Assembly: GCA_039029915.1 (NCBI GenBank)
Contig: JBCCFD010000450.1
Span: forward strand, 1-6,466
Direction: 5' to 3'
Origin: QQUD01 sp039029915
Lineage (GTDB): Bacteria > Chloroflexota > Anaerolineae > Promineifilales > Promineifilaceae
DNA length: 6,466 nucleotides
Numbering within the stretch: the stretch's first letter is position 1; every line of letters starts with the position of its first letter. Under the pieces are notes generated by a model. It was not told the origin of the DNA. It was given only the letters and a program-made list of their open reading frames with translations, and ran no database searches. This document shows positions 1 through 5,035 of this stretch, one piece after another. Position numbers and translations under genes: made by a program.

Positions 1-947
1 CCATTGACAAGATGATTCTTTGGCAGTGACACCTCTGAATGATCCGTCAGCAGTGTTTTTCCTTCGACGGGATGATAAAAAATGCGCTGGGTGTTGTAGG
101 CAAAATCGAGGTCTTTTTGCTCAGCAAAGAGGCGCAGCACTTCCTCCCAAATTGATTGCTCACTGTTACGGCGGCTCCTAGGTTTACATAAATAACGCAA
201 GGTTAACACAACCCCTGACCCCGACACTTTTGTATACACCACGGGCGTTAATTTTGGATAGCGCACATTACTCTTTTTCGCCGCCGTTTGGATATTGATT
301 TTTTCTTCCATTGAAGGCTGAAGGGAGTATTTTTCAATGATGCTGTGCAGCAAACGTTTGGCCTTCTCCCAATCGCTTTCAAACGTCAGCAGGATGGGTA
401 TTTCATTCCAGATGTACGGCACTCCGCTCGTGTAGTTGGCTAGATGATGATTAAACACCATGCGGTTTGGCACGTGAATAACGCGCCCTGTTGATTGCTC
501 AGCATCCACCCAGTTGCCAATCTCTAACAGCGTAAAGCGAAGAATTTCAATATCGATCACGTCACCGCCAACATCACCAATTTCAATCCGATCCCCTACC
601 TCAAACGGATGTCGCGCCAAAATATAAATCCAGCCAACGATGTTAATCAACGGGTCTTGCATCGTAATCGCAATGCCTGCAGACAGAAGGCCCAGGTAAG
701 TGGAAGCGTTGTCAAACCCCTCAAACCAGATAGCTGAAAAGGTGACCAACATTAAAAATAAAACAACATATTGGCTTCCCTTGCGCCAAGCGTAAATTTT
801 GCCGGGGTCTTCTAAGGTCTGGGTCACCCGCATTAAGACAAACTTGCGGATAAGCGTAAGGAGGATGAGAATAACGGCCGTTTCAATAAATCGCGTCAAA
901 ATAGTAGGCTGTTCAAACAAAAACGTCGTCAAATTATCAAAAATCAT
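1..947 (-). CDS. MscS-family mechanosensitive ion channel (C-terminus beyond left edge)
   Basis: This is a small-conductance mechanosensitive channel of the inner membrane, which opens under membrane tension to release solutes during osmotic downshock. I translated 315 codons without a stop; the frame leaves the window at base 1. Predicted membrane helices lie at about residues 15-38 and 57-77. The pore helix is at about 82-112, with the Gly/Ala-rich stretch YLGLLSAGIAITMQDPLIN and the following PFEVGDRIEIG, the hallmark entry to the MscS beta domain. VPNRMVFNHHLANYT (about 163-177) continues the conserved core. E. coli MscS has 286 residues, so this one is a little longer. The start is ATG at 947, since AAGGAGG at 960-954 sits 6 nt upstream; the in-frame GTG at 950 would be too close. 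The gene lies 63 nt downstream of the rfbG-like gene and is probably co-transcribed. The family call is secure; the exact paralogue is not. Confidence 0.93.
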   Translation of the reverse strand, partial: MIFDNLTTFLFEQPTILTRFIETAVILILLTLIRKFVLMRVTQTLEDPGKIYAWRKGSQYVVLFLMLVTFSAIWFEGFDNASTYLGLLSAGIAITMQDPLINIVGWIYILARHPFEVGDRIEIGDVGGDVIDIEILRFTLLEIGNWVDAEQSTGRVIHVPNRMVFNHHLANYTSGVPYIWNEIPILLTFESDWEKAKRLLHSIIEKYSLQPSMEEKINIQTAAKKSNVRYPKLTPVVYTKVSGSGVVLTLRYLCKPRSRRNSEQSIWEEVLRLFAEQKDLDFAYNTQRIFYHPVEGKTLLTDHSEVSLPKNHLVN

Positions 948-953
948 CACCTT

Positions 954-960
954 CCTCCTT
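954..960 (-). promoter_or_regulatory. Strong Shine-Dalgarno of the MscS-type gene
   Basis: AAGGAGG is a near-perfect ribosome binding site, 6 nt from ATG 947 and only 3 nt from the in-frame GTG at 950. It therefore favours the ATG. It is the strongest ribosome binding site on this side of the window, so the channel need not depend on translational coupling with the gene upstream. Confidence 0.8.
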
Positions 961-972
961 CGCAAATCGTTT

Positions 973-1004
973 GTCAGTTAGTCAGCTTGTGAGTTCATCA
1001 GTTG
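973..1004. repeat. Degenerate 8-bp tandem repeat between rfbG and the MscS gene
   Basis: Four consecutive octamers read GTCAGTTA, GTCAGCTT, GTGAGTTC and ATCAGTTG on the plus strand. They can also be read as a decayed GTYA tetranucleotide run. The array fills half of the 63-nt gap between the two genes. No stem followed by a T-run is present, so nothing here suggests that transcription stops between them. Confidence 0.5.
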
Positions 1005-1010
1005 TAAGGC

Positions 1011-2126
1011 CTACAAACGACTGGCCCACGGCAGACCTCGCTCAGCGGCGCGTTGCGCGTACGCTTCGATATGCTGTTTACAAATATCATACATCTCTGA
1101 CTCTTTAGAGTATGCCTTAAACCAGTCTACAATCTCAGCCAGCGCTTCTTCCCACGTGTAAACCGGCTGCCAGTTCAGAAAAACGGCCGCTTTTTCACGA
1201 CTCAGGCGCAAATAGCCCGTCTCCACTTTAGCAAAGCCCGGATCGGTATGAAGCCACTCCCCGTCTCCCCAAAGCTCAATGAGCTTTTCCGCAATCGCCT
1301 GGGTCGAGATGCCATTAGTTTCCATTGGGCCATAGTTCCACGCTTCAGCATAGTTAGCCCCATCGGTAAGCAGCTTCACGGCTAGCCATAAATAACCAGA
1401 AAGCGGTTCAAGCACCAGCTGCCACGGCCGTACGCTGACCGGATTACGTACCCCAATCGGTTGATTGGCCATCAGCGCCCGCATACAGTCTGGCACCAAA
1501 CGGAAATCAGCAAAGTCACCGCCACCAATGACGTTGCCAGCCCGCACCGAGGCGATGGCAACCCCATGCTCCTCATATTTTTCAGGTGGAAAATAGGTGT
1601 CACGGTATGAGGAAATAGCCAGCTCAGCCATCGCTTTACTGGCACTGTACGGATCGTGCCCACCTAGCCGATCGGTTTCACGGTATCCCCAAATCCACTC
1701 TTCGTTGTAATACACTTTATCCGTCGTAATGCTAACCAATGCTTTGACGCAGTTCGTATTGCGAATCGCTTCAAGAATATTGACAGTGCCGATAGCGTTT
1801 GTTTCAAGGGTTAAACGAGGCTCCTTCACCGAACGCAGCACGATGGGCTGGGCGGCCAAGTGAAAAATAAGGCTCGGTTGATGTTCTTCGATGAGGGAGA
1901 GTAAACGGCCGTAATCCCGAATGTCTCCCCGATTATCATTGATCGCGTCAGCCACATTGGACACCACAAAATTACTTGTTTCCGTTGGCGGCTCTTCTAA
2001 GGAATAGCCAATCACATTGGCCCCCATCTCCTTGAGCCAGATAGAAAGCCAAGACCCCTTAAAACCAGTATGCCCCGTGACAAGGATCGTCATTCCTTCG
2101 AAGGTGTTGTTAAAAAGTTGCATCAT
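1011..2126 (-). CDS. rfbG: CDP-glucose 4,6-dehydratase
   Basis: This cytoplasmic extended short-chain dehydrogenase converts CDP-D-glucose to CDP-4-keto-6-deoxy-D-glucose, the committed step to 3,6-dideoxy- and branched deoxysugars of surface glycans. The 371-residue length fits the family. Visible motifs are the NAD-binding TGHTGFKGSW (17-26), GDIRDY (67-72), FHLAAQP (88-94), the active-site strand SITTDKVYYN (132-141) and GGHDPYSASKAMAEL (155-169), whose Y160 and K164 form the YxxxK pair. TGHTGFKG followed by TTDKVY separates CDP-glucose dehydratases from dTDP-glucose and GDP-mannose enzymes. The start is the first of two ATGs, with AGGA at 2138-2135 and an 8-nt gap. It begins 23 nt after the class IV aminotransferase. 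No rfbF (cytidylyltransferase) or rfbH (dehydrase) is in view, so the final sugar cannot be told. Confidence 0.92.
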   Translation of the reverse strand: MMQLFNNTFEGMTILVTGHTGFKGSWLSIWLKEMGANVIGYSLEEPPTETSNFVVSNVADAINDNRGDIRDYGRLLSLIEEHQPSLIFHLAAQPIVLRSVKEPRLTLETNAIGTVNILEAIRNTNCVKALVSITTDKVYYNEEWIWGYRETDRLGGHDPYSASKAMAELAISSYRDTYFPPEKYEEHGVAIASVRAGNVIGGGDFADFRLVPDCMRALMANQPIGVRNPVSVRPWQLVLEPLSGYLWLAVKLLTDGANYAEAWNYGPMETNGISTQAIAEKLIELWGDGEWLHTDPGFAKVETGYLRLSREKAAVFLNWQPVYTWEEALAEIVDWFKAYSKESEMYDICKQHIEAYAQRAAERGLPWASRL

Positions 2127-2149
2127 TTATGAGTTCCTATTTAATTATT

Positions 2150-3082
2150 TTAGGCGCTGAGTTGCTTAACGCGCTCAACTTCTTTGTGGATGTCGGCAAT
2201 ATAGAGCTCGCTGAGTTTTTGGCTCATCGCGCCCAGCTCACCGTTACCAATGATACGGCCGTCGACCTCAGTCACGGGCGTTACGCCACCAAAAGAGCCC
2301 GTCACAAACGCTTCATCTGCCCCGTACACGTCAAACAGCGAGAAATTCTTTTCGTAGGCTGGAATTCCCTGCTCACGGGCCACTTTTAAAATCTTGCCCC
2401 GCGTAATGCCATTCATGCAGTATTGCCCAGTTGAAGTCCACAGTTCCCCATGTTTAACCATAAAGAAGTTCGTGGCGTTACAAGTGGCCACAAAACCGTG
2501 AATATCAAGCATCAGCGCTTCGTCGGCACCGGCTTCAAGCGCTTGCACCAGTGCCATCACTTCATGCAGCTTACTGTGGCAGTTGAGACGTGGATCAAGA
2601 TAATCCGGCGAGCCGCGGCGAATCGAACTGGTAAACAGTTTCACACCGCGCGATTTACTCTCACTGCTGGCTTTTTTATGTTCAGCAATTATGACTAAGT
2701 TGGGGCCTGTAATCGTTAGGCGAGGGTCTTGGGAGGGGGTTTTTTTGATGCCGCGAGTTAACATAAAGCGGCAGTGGACATTGTCGTGCATTTTATTGGC
2801 GTTGAGCGTTTTCCAAAGCTCTGCCTCTAGCTCATCGCGGGTCATGCCCACATCCATACCAACGGTGGCGGCACCTTGATACAGGCGGTCAAAATGTTCG
2901 TCAATGTAAACGAGAACGCCGTCATGAAGGCGAAGGGCTTCCCAAACGCCGTCTCCAACGAGATAACCGCTGTCAAAAACGGATATTTTGGCTTCGTTTC
3001 TTGGGAATAACTCCCCATTTACGTAAATGAGAACATCTTTATTGCGGGGGTCTTCAATGGCATTGTGCGTACCGTGGGTCAT
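2150..3082 (-). CDS. Class IV (fold-type IV) PLP-dependent aminotransferase
   Basis: This 310-residue protein belongs to the family of branched-chain aminotransferase (IlvE), D-amino-acid aminotransferase and aminodeoxychorismate lyase. Family signs are the start IYVNGELFPRNEAKISVFDSG (19-39), GDGVWEALR (43-51), the likely Schiff-base lysine K171 in LNCHSKLHEVMALVQA, GADEALMLD (185-193) and MNGITRGKIL (223-232). One position is odd: the family normally has a Glu in GxVxE...N.F, but here GFVATCNATNFF (196-207) has Thr200, which would change contact with the PLP ring nitrogen. Substrate specificity cannot be read from the sequence. The start ATG at 3082 has GAGGTG at 3092-3087 just upstream. 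It is the first gene of a likely operon with rfbG and the MscS gene, behind a structured leader. A sugar aminotransferase role is unlikely, because those enzymes have fold type I. Confidence 0.88.
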   Translation of the reverse strand: MTHGTHNAIEDPRNKDVLIYVNGELFPRNEAKISVFDSGYLVGDGVWEALRLHDGVLVYIDEHFDRLYQGAATVGMDVGMTRDELEAELWKTLNANKMHDNVHCRFMLTRGIKKTPSQDPRLTITGPNLVIIAEHKKASSESKSRGVKLFTSSIRRGSPDYLDPRLNCHSKLHEVMALVQALEAGADEALMLDIHGFVATCNATNFFMVKHGELWTSTGQYCMNGITRGKILKVAREQGIPAYEKNFSLFDVYGADEAFVTGSFGGVTPVTEVDGRIIGNGELGAMSQKLSELYIADIHKEVERVKQLSA

Positions 3083-3101
3083 TTATCACCTCTGTTATTC
3101 T

Positions 3102-3154
3102 AAGTAAATCACAATATGGAATTTGAAAAAGATTTCAGTAAATGTGATTTACTT
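3102..3154. promoter_or_regulatory. 12-bp perfect inverted repeat before the class IV aminotransferase
   Basis: AAGTAAATCACA (3102-3113) and TGTGATTTACTT (3143-3154) are perfect complements separated by 29 nt. Inside lies a second, tighter dyad, AGTAAAT (3137-3143), GTG, ATTTACT (3147-3153). The left and middle arms therefore compete for the same right arm. The element ends about 20 nt before the start codon. It could be an operator with three AGTAAAT half-sites, or an RNA switch in the leader; the sequence does not decide between them. Confidence 0.6.
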
Positions 3155-3157
3155 TTA

Positions 3158-3211
3158 GGAGAACAAAAACTGTTGCGAAGCTGTTATCTTTCAAACAGCT
3201 TTTAGTTCTCC
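3158..3211. repeat. Hairpin element A, possible attenuator or bidirectional terminator
   Basis: The outer arms pair as GGAGAAC with GTTCTCC, AAAA with TTTT and CTGTT with AACAG: 16 pairs, one mismatch and one bulge. The inner segment AAGCTGTT (3178-3185) pairs perfectly with AACAGCTT (3194-3201), so it competes with the outer arm. On the minus transcript the outer stem ends in a T-run (AACAGTTTTTGTT), as in an intrinsic terminator. The same element recurs at 3483-3535 with different stem bases that keep the pairing. It lies between a candidate promoter and the class IV aminotransferase. Confidence 0.65.
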
Positions 3212-3225
3212 AATAGACGGTGTAA

Positions 3226-3231
3226 ATTATA
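3226..3231 (-). promoter_or_regulatory. Candidate -10 box for the aminotransferase operon
   Basis: On the minus strand a perfect TATAAT follows directly on an ACGGCCG palindrome, and the two share one T. At 16-18 nt upstream I see no good -35 hexamer, only weak matches. If used, transcription would start near 3219 and give a leader of about 137 nt holding hairpin A and the 12-bp inverted repeat. This is inferred from one box, so confidence is low. Confidence 0.35.
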
Positions 3232-3253
3232 CGGCCGTTCCCCGTTCGGATCA

Positions 3254-3294
3254 CATCGTTAGCCAACCGATAATAAATTATCAGTCAACGGATG
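3254..3294. other. Nested dyad in the intergenic region
   Basis: CATCGTT (3254-3260) pairs with AACGGATG (3287-3294) with one bulged base. Inside is the near-perfect palindrome GATAATAAATTATC (3269-3282). Its central loop of two bases is too short for an RNA hairpin, so the inner part is more like a protein-binding dyad. No function is assigned. Confidence 0.35.
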
Positions 3295-3322
3295 TCGTGC
3301 TCGATTTTTGAAAATAGGAGGC

Positions 3323-3344
3323 GGGGCGTTCTGGATAATGCCCC
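3323..3344. other. GC-rich 8-bp hairpin
   Basis: GGGGCGTT (3323-3330) pairs with AATGCCCC (3337-3344) with one G-T wobble and a 6-nt loop. No clear T-run follows on either strand, so it is not a typical intrinsic terminator. It lies in the gene-free stretch between hairpin elements A and B. Confidence 0.4.
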
Positions 3345-3358
3345 AAAAGAAATTCAGG

Positions 3359-3394
3359 GCCCATTTGTCAAAATGCTAACCTATACAAATGGGC
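3359..3394. other. 10-bp perfect hairpin
   Basis: GCCCATTTGT (3359-3368) and ACAAATGGGC (3385-3394) are exact complements with a 16-nt loop. A TCTTTTT stretch follows about 10 nt later on the plus strand, too far away for a standard terminator. The wider stretch 3212-3482 contains this hairpin, the GC-rich hairpin and the nested dyad; I see no credible coding frame or tRNA in it. A structured small RNA is possible but not shown. Confidence 0.45.
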
Positions 3395-3482
3395 TTGATG
3401 AGGTCTTTTTGGATAAATGATTTCTTATGTAATTTTCAACAAACATCTTGAGTATAAAATTGGGCAATGAAAATCAGTTTCA

Positions 3483-3535
3483 GGAAAACAAAAACGTATG
3501 CAAAGATGTTTATTTCAACATACTTTTTGTTCTCC
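3483..3535 (-). terminator. Hairpin element B, likely terminator of the 68-residue gene
   Basis: It starts 2 nt after the stop codon of the small gene. The arms GGAAAACAAAAACGTATG (3483-3500) and CATACTTTTTGTTCTCC (3519-3535) form 16 pairs with one mismatch and one bulge. On the minus strand the stem runs into GTTTTTGTTTT, which suits intrinsic termination. The A-rich 5' arm would let it work in both directions. It is a diverged copy of element A. A shorter competing stem, ATGTT (3506-3510) with AACAT (3517-3521), is also possible. Confidence 0.6.
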
Positions 3536-3537
3536 AC

Positions 3538-3744
3538 CTAGTTTGGCAGGCGCTCTTGCATGGTTTCTAAATAAACACGAGCTGTGGCGTAGCGACGCTC
3601 TTCGATCATAGTCGCAATGTCTGATAATTCATTGGTGTGATCAACCCCTGCATTTTGGCTTTGTTGTTCAACAAGTCTAAATAGCTGGGTGGTATCGTTT
3701 TTCATTTCGGCTAATAGTGCTGTTGCGGTTGCTCGACCATACAT
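3538..3744 (-). CDS. Hypothetical small protein, 68 residues
   Basis: I do not recognise this protein. It is soluble, has no signal peptide or membrane segment, no cysteine, and reads as mostly helical. The end, MIEERRYATARVYLETMQERL (47-67), has the spacing of a single amphipathic TPR-like or dimerisation helix, but that is a guess. Support for a real gene comes from the ATG at 3744 with AAGGG at 3757-3753 (8-nt gap), a terminator-like hairpin right after the stop, a candidate promoter upstream, and no competing longer frame. It stands alone, separated from the genes on either side by about 360 and 455 nt. Unlike all the larger genes here it has no ACGGCCGT site, which may simply reflect its size. 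Confidence 0.6.
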   Translation of the reverse strand: MYGRATATALLAEMKNDTTQLFRLVEQQSQNAGVDHTNELSDIATMIEERRYATARVYLETMQERLPN

Positions 3745-3777
3745 GATATTATCCCTTTCGAATACAGTGTCTAAGTG

Positions 3778-3824
3778 AAACGAAGTTCCTGCTTTGAATA
3801 AAACAACGGCTTTAAACTTCGTTT
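3778..3824. promoter_or_regulatory. 10-bp perfect inverted repeat in the leader of the small gene
   Basis: AAACGAAGTT (3778-3787) and AACTTCGTTT (3815-3824) are exact complements with 27 nt between them. It lies about 20 nt before the ribosome binding site of the 68-residue gene. The A-rich and T-rich outer ends resemble elements A and B, though the inner sequence is unrelated. It may act as a leader structure or as a terminator for transcripts arriving from the nucleotidyltransferase gene. Confidence 0.5.
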
Positions 3825-3831
3825 TCTCGAG

Positions 3832-3880
3832 GTTCCGAAGCTTTTAGCTACCAAGGTTTTCAATTTATCTACTTCGGAAC
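3832..3880. promoter_or_regulatory. 9-bp perfect inverted repeat in the leader of the small gene
   Basis: GTTCCGAAG (3832-3840) and CTTCGGAAC (3872-3880) are exact complements with 31 nt between them. It is only 7 nt from the neighbouring 10-bp inverted repeat, so the two form a tandem pair of long-loop hairpins. No T-run follows closely on the minus strand. Confidence 0.5.
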
Positions 3881-3889
3881 ACTTAATGA

Positions 3890-4008
3890 CTGGAACCAAT
3901 ACTTTCTTATATATCTATATACGCATAACTTCTGACAATGTTCCCACTATAGTACTAAAGATTAATTTTTTGAACGGTGGGGCGAAGGGTCAACCAGCTG
4001 GAACCAAT
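3890..4008. repeat. 11-bp direct repeat CTGGAACCAAT
   Basis: CTGGAACCAAT occurs at 3890-3900 and again at 3998-4008, both on the plus strand, with start points 108 bp apart. The copies flank the candidate promoter of the small gene. They may be binding sites or the trace of an insertion; nothing between them looks like a mobile element. Confidence 0.4.
3946..3974 (-). promoter_or_regulatory. Candidate sigma-70-like promoter of the 68-residue gene
   Basis: On the minus strand TTCAAA (3974-3969; four of six to TTGACA) is followed after 17 nt by TATAGT (3951-3946; five of six to TATAAT). Transcription would begin near 3938 and give a leader of about 195 nt holding two inverted repeats. The region is AT-rich, so such a match can arise by chance. 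Confidence 0.4.
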
Positions 4009-4047
4009 TCCTATCAGGGTGATAAAAAGTAAAACAGTCGGGTTCAT
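3955..4047 (-). CDS. Possible 30-residue hydrophobic peptide
   Basis: The frame encodes MNPTVLLFITLIGIGSSWL followed by a short polar tail, so it would form one membrane segment. Its ATG overlaps the stop of the preceding 21-codon frame in an ATGA arrangement. AAGGAG at 4074-4069 is 21 nt away, too far to serve this start directly, so translation would depend on coupling. Short hydrophobic frames are common by chance, and I cannot tell this one from a random frame. Confidence 0.2.
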   Translation of the reverse strand: MNPTVLLFITLIGIGSSWLTLRPTVQKINL

Positions 4048-4109
4048 TGAGCATTTACCGTAATCACACTCCTTACCAATCGTTCAGGATGGTCAAATTT
4101 TAAATTCAT
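4044..4109 (-). CDS. Possible 21-residue coupled peptide after the nucleotidyltransferase
   Basis: The start ATG overlaps the nucleotidyltransferase stop (ATGA, 4109-4106), and its own stop overlaps the next ATG in the same way. The peptide begins MNLKFDHPERLV. I recognise no relative. It may instead be the decayed 3' end of a longer ancestral gene. It is reported only because of the two consecutive ATGA junctions. Confidence 0.2.
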   Translation of the reverse strand: MNLKFDHPERLVRSVITVNAQ

Positions 4110-4972
4110 ATGTTCGGCTCCCATGGTTCTTGCCGCCAGCCAATCCGTGCCTTGGCCTTTGTGGTATCAAGAGTTGGCATATGCTGTTCAACAAGGGCAA
4201 CCGTTTCAGCGACAAGGGATTCAAGCTCGGAAACGGCCGTTTGAAAATCAGTGCTGAAAAGAGACTCTAATCGAGAGGTCAGGTCGTTGGGCTTGATCGA
4301 CATTTGGTTGATAAACCGGGCCATTCGCTTAAATTGAAACGTTGTGAAGTAAAGTCGGTTAAGTCCAGCTAAGATGGCTATTAAGCGGTGTGCTGACTCA
4401 ACCAGCGATTGATAGTACCAGACCGTGGCATCACGACTCGAAAAGTGTGGTTCTAAGCCCCACAAGGGAAAAAACTGCAAATTATGCTGAACCATTGCCT
4501 CTGCTAATTCATCTGGGAAACCTGCAATTTGGGCTTGCCATTGAGCCATATACGTCTCGCCAAATAAAGCCTTTGAATTAATGGTGCCTTCCATGGCTTT
4601 ATGCAGTGGGGTATCCACATTATGATTTTCTAGCACTTCAGCCATTGATTTTTCCCATGACTCAATTGTTGTATGACCAATTTGCACTTCGACACCGTCT
4701 ATGTGAAACGCTTCTGCAAATGAACCAGTCTTGCGATCCCCAATAATCCATTTCCGCTCCGATCCTCCATTTCCTTCCCGAATTGAGGCCAGGACGCTCT
4801 CTTCTGGAAGGGTCTCTTCATAATAATAGGTCATGTCTATATCAGAGTAATGATCAGATAACCCTTTAGCAACGGAGCCCGTCACCATTGCGGCCCGTAA
4901 GGTGGGCAATGCCGTATATGGCTTTGTAATTTTTGAAGCAAGCAGGTAAAGATAGTCCGAAGCTTGGGACAT
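4106..4972 (-). CDS. Nucleotidyltransferase with C-terminal helical domain
   Basis: This 288-residue cytoplasmic protein has the polymerase-beta-type nucleotidyltransferase fold. The active-site signature is GSVAKGLSDHYSDID (32-46): the GS turn, then D44 and D46 for metal binding, with E95 in DGVEVQIG (92-99) as the likely third carboxylate. Residues from about 150 on look helical; ESAHRLIAILAGLNRLYF and the following Arg-rich stretch resemble the helical domain of antibiotic- or metabolite-modifying transferases (DUF4037-like or aminoglycoside type). It probably transfers NMP to a small molecule, but no substrate can be named. The ATG at 4972 is preferred over an upstream TTG (4987), because the ribosome binding site GGAGGG lies between them, 7 nt before the ATG. 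It follows the winged-helix gene by 63 nt, so that regulator may control it. Confidence 0.85.
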   Translation of the reverse strand: MSQASDYLYLLASKITKPYTALPTLRAAMVTGSVAKGLSDHYSDIDMTYYYEETLPEESVLASIREGNGGSERKWIIGDRKTGSFAEAFHIDGVEVQIGHTTIESWEKSMAEVLENHNVDTPLHKAMEGTINSKALFGETYMAQWQAQIAGFPDELAEAMVQHNLQFFPLWGLEPHFSSRDATVWYYQSLVESAHRLIAILAGLNRLYFTTFQFKRMARFINQMSIKPNDLTSRLESLFSTDFQTAVSELESLVAETVALVEQHMPTLDTTKAKARIGWRQEPWEPNI

Positions 4973-4979
4973 ATAGTAA

Positions 4980-4985
4980 CCCTCC
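4980..4985 (-). promoter_or_regulatory. Shine-Dalgarno deciding the nucleotidyltransferase start
   Basis: GGAGGG ends 7 nt before ATG 4972, ideal spacing. A frame begun at the TTG at 4987 would contain this site within its first codons and have no ribosome binding site of its own. The five extra residues of the longer version are therefore unlikely to be translated. Confidence 0.75.
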
Positions 4986-5035
4986 AATGTGCAATCAGAA
5001 TAATATTTTCGAATCTTGTTGATGAAACGAACTAT

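Noticed and set aside
799..981. Plus-strand frame opposite the start of the MscS gene
   Set aside because: It is antisense to a clear membrane-protein gene and to its ribosome binding site, and the product is a random-looking basic chain.
2129..2879. Several plus-strand frames opposite the class IV aminotransferase
   Set aside because: They lie antisense to a well-supported gene, lack ribosome binding sites and resemble no known protein.
3236..3260. A tRNA T-arm-like stretch (CGTTCGGATCA) between hairpin elements A and B
   Set aside because: The flanking bases do not form the T stem, and no acceptor, anticodon or D arm can be drawn around it on either strand.
3158..3535. Hairpins A and B as integron attC sites
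   Set aside because: They end in AAC and GTT, but the core GTTRRRY / RYYYAAC pattern is not met (GTTCTCC, GGAGAAC), no integrase is in view, and the intervening 270 nt holds no cassette gene.
3886..4032. A 48-codon plus-strand frame starting at ATG 3886
   Set aside because: It has no ribosome binding site, is the only plus-strand candidate in the gap, and runs antisense across the candidate promoter and peptide frames; it looks like a chance frame.
3083..4105. A CRISPR array in the repeat-rich intergenic DNA
   Set aside because: The repeats are isolated inverted pairs of different sequence, not regularly spaced identical direct repeats, and no cas gene is present.
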